From Halocaridina rubra (Eukaryota; Arthropoda; Malacostraca; Decapoda; Atyidae), in contig JAXCGZ010005671.1 in the NCBI GenBank assembly GCA_037179515.1, positions 71,001 through 135,000 on the forward strand: a DNA stretch of 64,000 nt. The letters run 5' to 3'. Both the position numbers and the translations under genes were made by a program. Position 1 is the first letter of the stretch. Each line of letters opens with the position of its first letter. This document shows, in pieces, positions 59,898 to 64,000 of this stretch. The notes under the pieces are model-generated. The model searched no databases. It was not told where the DNA came from and was given only the letters and a program-made list of their open reading frames with translations.

Positions 59898-62166
59898 CTG
59901 AAAATAAAAAAATATAAACTAATAATTGGAAGGACTGATCACATCTCCATGAATGATTAAGTGACGAAAACACGCAAAACATACAGTATATTAAAGACGC
60001 ATATATTTACTCATCAAAGTTTCTGATAAACTGTTCAGGCAAAGAGCAAAAATTTAACAAATAAATTTAATTTTTGTCATTTACCTGAGCACAATATCCC
60101 CCACTGACCTTACATAGTATTTATGCAGGAATCTTGTAAAAGCCCAAGGAAGAAGAAAAATAAAGGTCAGAGTCTTACAAAATTAAAAGAAGGGAAATAA
60201 TTGGCTGAACACTAATCAACATGGTGAATGCCTGAACGATGAGGGCTTCACAGAATCTTAAAAAGTTCAGTTATGACCTTTTCCAAGAACAATATGATAT
60301 AAATGAATTTGCAACATCATATCAGTAACAATGCATTACTCCTTAATTGATAGGAACATAGCAAAGTGACCTTTGTCAAATAATTAGAATATGAAAACTG
60401 GTTTAAAAAAAAATAAGTTCTGTGCATCTTTAATTTGTAACAAAGTGGCCTTTGTCAAAATAATAAAATCTGAATCATAAAGACAACTAACCTTTGTATT
60501 ATTATATTAAATATAAACATCCAATCTCTTTACTATAGGTCATCTACGTGACATGTACAACTCTCTGAGCAGTTACTGACCCCAACCAGGCATAAACACT
60601 GATTGTAAGACTTTCGTGTAACTGTTTAACATCCAAGTTACGTATCGCATCATTTATAAATAATCCTTGTTTTATGTGTCACTGTAAGTCCCCACTGTGG
60701 GGGGGACACAGCCAGATTGGAGCTGGGAAATTATGGTTGGATGCCTTTCCTAATGCCTTGCCGTGGGCTGTCACCTCATAAGTCGAGTATTCTATCCATT
60801 ACAGTACAAAAGGCAGTGCCCATCACATCATTCACATCATCTTAAGTTATTTTCATACGGGAATAAAATATTTATGCCAAACTATTTAATCATATTGGAA
60901 TTGCTATGACATTTATAAATTGCATGCAGTTTGTAATTTGTACACGATCGAAAATAAATCTTACTTATATAAAAAAGCAAAATCTACGTTTTGCTTCATA
61001 TTGCATTGAAGTTATAAACTTAAAGCAAATTAAAAATTAATTTATACTATTATTATGTATATTGGTCAGTCTAAGCTGGCTATATCACTGTTAAAAGAAT
61101 AATTTTTGTTAAAACACATTATATGTCTATAATTTTTGCAATGAATAACATTCATCTGGAACATATTATCAGAGAAAAAATCAAACAGACTATAATATTT
61201 GTTTGTCTGATAAACCATAATCAACTCACAAAAACAATAAGTAACCAACATTTTTTATAAATAAAAATACATAACAATCAATTATTAAATACATAAACTG
61301 ATAATAAAACATATGTCAAACTATCTGGGAAAATAAAATTCTTTAGCGCTTTCTAATAATAGTAAAACACAAGCTTACGAATATAACTCAATACATTAAG
61401 ACAAGGACTTGTAAAAGACAAGCAGTGTTGTAGTGTTATACAGTGATATAAACCAAACTGTCGTACAATTGGTCATGAATTGCGTCCCACTCTCATGACA
61501 TATTCCATGCATTTCTGAAGCATGATTTTAGATTTGGAGCACTTCAACAGAAAAATTAATATTTTTGTTGTAAATTCTGAATAAATAGCACCACTATAAG
61601 AGAAATGACTAAAGCAAAGCTACGTAGAGAGAATTTGTGGCGATACGCGTAAGTGCTTCATTAACTATGAAGAAACATGCTCCTGACTTCACTATCATAT
61701 GGAAATATTAAAATATAAGTGAATAGGCATTCTCTTACCAAAACCTTCTTTACATATTTGCGTGAAGGTCTATAGAGCAGTCCACTCTGTGAGTAGGAAA
61801 TTAAACACATTTACAGAAGATGAAGATTATGCAGTAAAGGAACTCCTCTGATAACAAACTTGAAATTCCACATGTAAAAAAAGCACCCATTCAGAAATGC
61901 ATGGCAATCATGCCCAATTTTGGTGTTTAACAATACTTTTGTGTTTCGCTCAATACTTCTGACTGATCATATGCATGAAATTAAGCATAATTTTCACATA
62001 CTTGAAGTAAATATGCAATGTTCAATATATTTTGAATGCTAAGCCTGAATGGCAATAAAATCCATTCTAATTTGTAGCAATCCATTTTCTTTTTTTTTTT
62101 GGCAGTAAGAAAATATTGATCAGTGAGCACATATTGACATATGACAATAAGATTTGCAGGACTAAC
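59898..62166. other. NAPRT last intron
   Basis: 2269 bp with GTTAGT donor and TTTTCAG acceptor (minus strand). Apart from the SINE-2 copy nothing is recognised. Confidence 0.7.
60680..60817 (-). mobile_element. SINE-2 copy in NAPRT intron
   Basis: Minus strand ATGGATAGAATACTCGACTT (decayed head), GGCATTAGGAAAGGCATCC, CCCAGCTCCAATCTGGCTG. Confidence 0.65.
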
Positions 62167-62295
62167 CTTATAAGGCGTGGGATTCAAATTGCGTTTGTGG
62201 TCTTGTCTAAGAGTCTTCAGAGACTCTTGCACTCTACTTCGAATCTCATCTAATGTTGGTAGGCTTTGTTGTATTTTTCCATCTTGCCAGAATAC
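62167..62295 (-). CDS. NAPRT: Nicotinate phosphoribosyltransferase, penultimate coding exon
   Basis: Encodes 43 residues, [20 protein letters not shown] followed by [19 protein letters not shown] and TPYK. This is the C-terminal segment of eukaryotic NAPRT (human counterpart: PLPSLAESRALAQ...LSPEHRRL). NAPRT makes nicotinate mononucleotide from nicotinate and PRPP with ATP use, the first step of the Preiss-Handler route to NAD, in the cytosol (known for the family). Acceptor ACTACAG, donor GTTAGT, phase 0 on both ends. The catalytic exons must lie beyond position 64000; nothing between 62296 and 64000 reads as a further exon. Identification is from remembered family sequence, not a search. 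Confidence 0.85.
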
Positions 62296-62469
62296 CTGTA
62301 GTAAAAAATTTCAACCTGCTAATACATAAAACTAGTAATGAAAGTGGCCTATATAAAATGCTCGATGCAGCACATGAGACTTTTAAGCTGAAAAATATTA
62401 AATCTGTACCTGTTCTTTATTTCGTCTGTTGCTTATGATAGCCGATAAACTGAAGTATAAGTGTGTATA

Positions 62470-62527
62470 TATCTATCTATCTACCTTGGCTGTTTCCGCT
62501 TTTAATTGGGTGGTAGCCGACATAAAA
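62470..62527 (-). mobile_element. RTE LINE 3' terminus only
   Basis: Minus strand ATGTCGGCTACCACCCAATT, AAAAGCGGAAACAGCCAAGG and a (TAGA)n tail; same terminus as the element at 5886-6135. Confidence 0.6.
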
Positions 62528-62534
62528 AAAGAAA

Positions 62535-62690
62535 ACACGCGGTCGCCCATGCAGATGCGCATGTGAATGTGCATTCGTACCTCGAGGATTGTTCGCGGGT
62601 TGGTTAAAATTTGTTTGAAAATTGTATTCGTAGGTTGATTTGTTCGAGGTGGGGGGCGTTCGTAGGTGGAAGTGCCACGGTATATATGTA
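62535..62690. mobile_element. Tigger T3-family end fragment
   Basis: TGTTCGCGGGTTGGTTAAAA, TTCGTAGGTTGATTTGTTCG and terminal GTTCGTAGGTGGAAGTGCCA closely follow the right end of T3 (45720-45838). Confidence 0.7.
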
Positions 62691-62937
62691 CGCGAGATGG
62701 ATGGATGGCGTAAAATGGGCATTGAATGCATGTGGAATGTCAAAGGAGCAGGGATGATAGCATGCAAGTGATAGGAATGAGTGGAGGAAGATTGTGTTGA
62801 GGTGACACCGAGCAATGGGATTTTTCACACCTGCTAGGTCAGCGAGCTGTGATGAACGGGTGTAAAGACAGTTGCCACGTGATGGGACGTTGGGGGTAAA
62901 TCAACTGCAGCTGTTGGGCCTAATTGTAGAATATCCT

Positions 62938-63085
62938 TGCAATCCTACCTTGTGGGTGATCCAAGCAGGGTGGAAGGAGGGGAAATGTGGTAATCTTTTA
63001 TTCCTAAGGAGCTAAGATGAGTAGTTGAGGTGTATGTAATTTGTGGTGAATGAGTGTTTCTTAGCTTTGCCACCCCCCTAACATG
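62938..63085 (+). repeat. SINE-4-like repeat, copy 4
   Basis: CTTGTGGGTGATCCAAGCAG, TATTCCTAAGGAGCTAAGAT. Confidence 0.5.
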
Positions 63086-63092
63086 GGGGAAT

Positions 63093-63640
63093 GAGGCCAC
63101 ATATCTTCTTCTTCGTCTACATCTTTTCCCACTTTTATGTGGGGTCGATGTTTCTGGCCAGTGTTCTCCATATGTTCCTGTCCCATACCTCATCACCCAA
63201 CAAACCTTTAGACCTCAGGTCGTCATTGATGCAATCCATCCACCTACGCTTTGGTCTCCCCCTCCCTCTCCTACCCTGTATATCCATTTCCATCACCCTC
63301 CTCCCAACATACTGTTCATCCCTCCTAATGACATGACCATACCATCTTAGTCTACTTCCTTGTATCTTATCTGATATTTCTCTAACTTTTGATGTACCTC
63401 TAATTACCTCGTTTCTAATCTTATCGCTTCTTGTCACCCCACACATCCATCTAAACATCCTCATCTCTGCCACATCCAGTTTTTTCTCTTGTGTCTTCTT
63501 TATTGTCCATGCCTCCGCTCCATACATCATCGCAGGTCTCACAAATGTCTTATGCACTTTACCCAACTTAATCCCTATTTTCCAGTCGCACAGCACCCAG
63601 ACACCTTCTTCCAGTTCTTCCATCCCGCTTACATTCCGTG
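63093..63640 (-). pseudogene. RTE LINE reverse-transcriptase C-terminus, 5'-truncated
   Basis: Open frame 63623-63135 (162 codons) reads [80 protein letters not shown] and RRGRGRPKRRWMDCINDDLR, ending RNIDPT then stop, the signature tail of RTE/BovB LINEs. The 3' end has CCCCACATAAAAGTGGG and (AAG)n. Truncated at (TA)n on its 5' side. Confidence 0.88.
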
Positions 63641-63642
63641 GG

Positions 63643-63750
<108 letters not shown>

Positions 63751-64000
63751 CAAGGGAAAAAATCAATACATTATAGATTACACACAGAAAAAGAAAGAGA
63801 GAGAGAGAGACTAATAAAAAGATGCAATACTTTCAGGCACGACCTACCTCAATTTCAAATTACATCAGGTGAACATCCAATAATAATATATTGCTTGGAA
63901 TGTTCTAAATGAGGAAGAGACATGGTATATGATATTTATCAGTAAATCACAAATTAGGATACTTGATAATAGGTCTCACCTATGCATATTAGAATAAACT

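Overview
This is a eukaryotic nuclear window, most likely from a decapod crustacean (shrimp, crab or crayfish). The inference rests on spliced genes with GT-AG introns, on dense (TA)n and (TAA)n microsatellites that fill roughly a tenth of the window by eye, on arthropod-style TTAGG-like motifs, and on a crowd of crustacean-type LINEs, tRNA-derived SINEs and pogo/Tigger-like DNA transposons. No prokaryotic operon, CRISPR array or standalone rRNA/tRNA gene was seen.

Two host genes can be supported, both on the minus strand. The first is a complete acid-lipase-family gene (positions 25160 down to 11494). I could join ten exons with consistent phases into a 408-residue secreted lipase with an intact Ser-Asp-His triad. 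Its larger introns are loaded with mobile DNA: a Tigger-like transposon in intron 4, RTE-type LINE endonuclease remains and SINEs in intron 7, and a Penelope-like element between long inverted repeats in intron 9. The second is the last two coding exons of nicotinate phosphoribosyltransferase (62295-62167 and 59897-59820); the rest of that gene lies past the right edge.

Layout: 1-1.3 kb, decayed LINE (family L-A here). 1.3-11.4 kb, gene-free with small TIR elements, SINEs, an RTE-derived short element and microsatellites. 11.5-25.2 kb, lipase gene. 25.6-31.9 kb, LINE fragments of two families (one with a long reverse-transcriptase frame), a SINE-like element and a 700-bp trinucleotide tract. 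31.9-45.8 kb, a transposon pile-up: a Tigger-like element split by a nearly full L-A LINE that itself holds a SINE, then a mosaic of SINEs and a foldback element separated by (TA)n, then another Tigger. 45.8-59.8 kb, mostly unannotatable AT-rich sequence with scattered SINE, LINE and TIR fragments. 59.8-62.3 kb, NAPRT 3' end. 62.4-64 kb, RTE LINE and Tigger ends.

Family labels used here (L-A, L-B, L-C, SINE-1 to SINE-4, R) are local names made by comparing copies inside this window; they are not database names. The recurring theme is DNA transposons whose two ends both abut (TA)n arrays, and retroposed copies with readable target-site duplications. I found no clearly novel enzymatic system; the most unusual structures are the (TA)n-bounded transposons, the tRNA-SINE-derived tandem satellite, the inverted-repeat-flanked Penelope element, and a short element that shares its 3' end with a LINE family.
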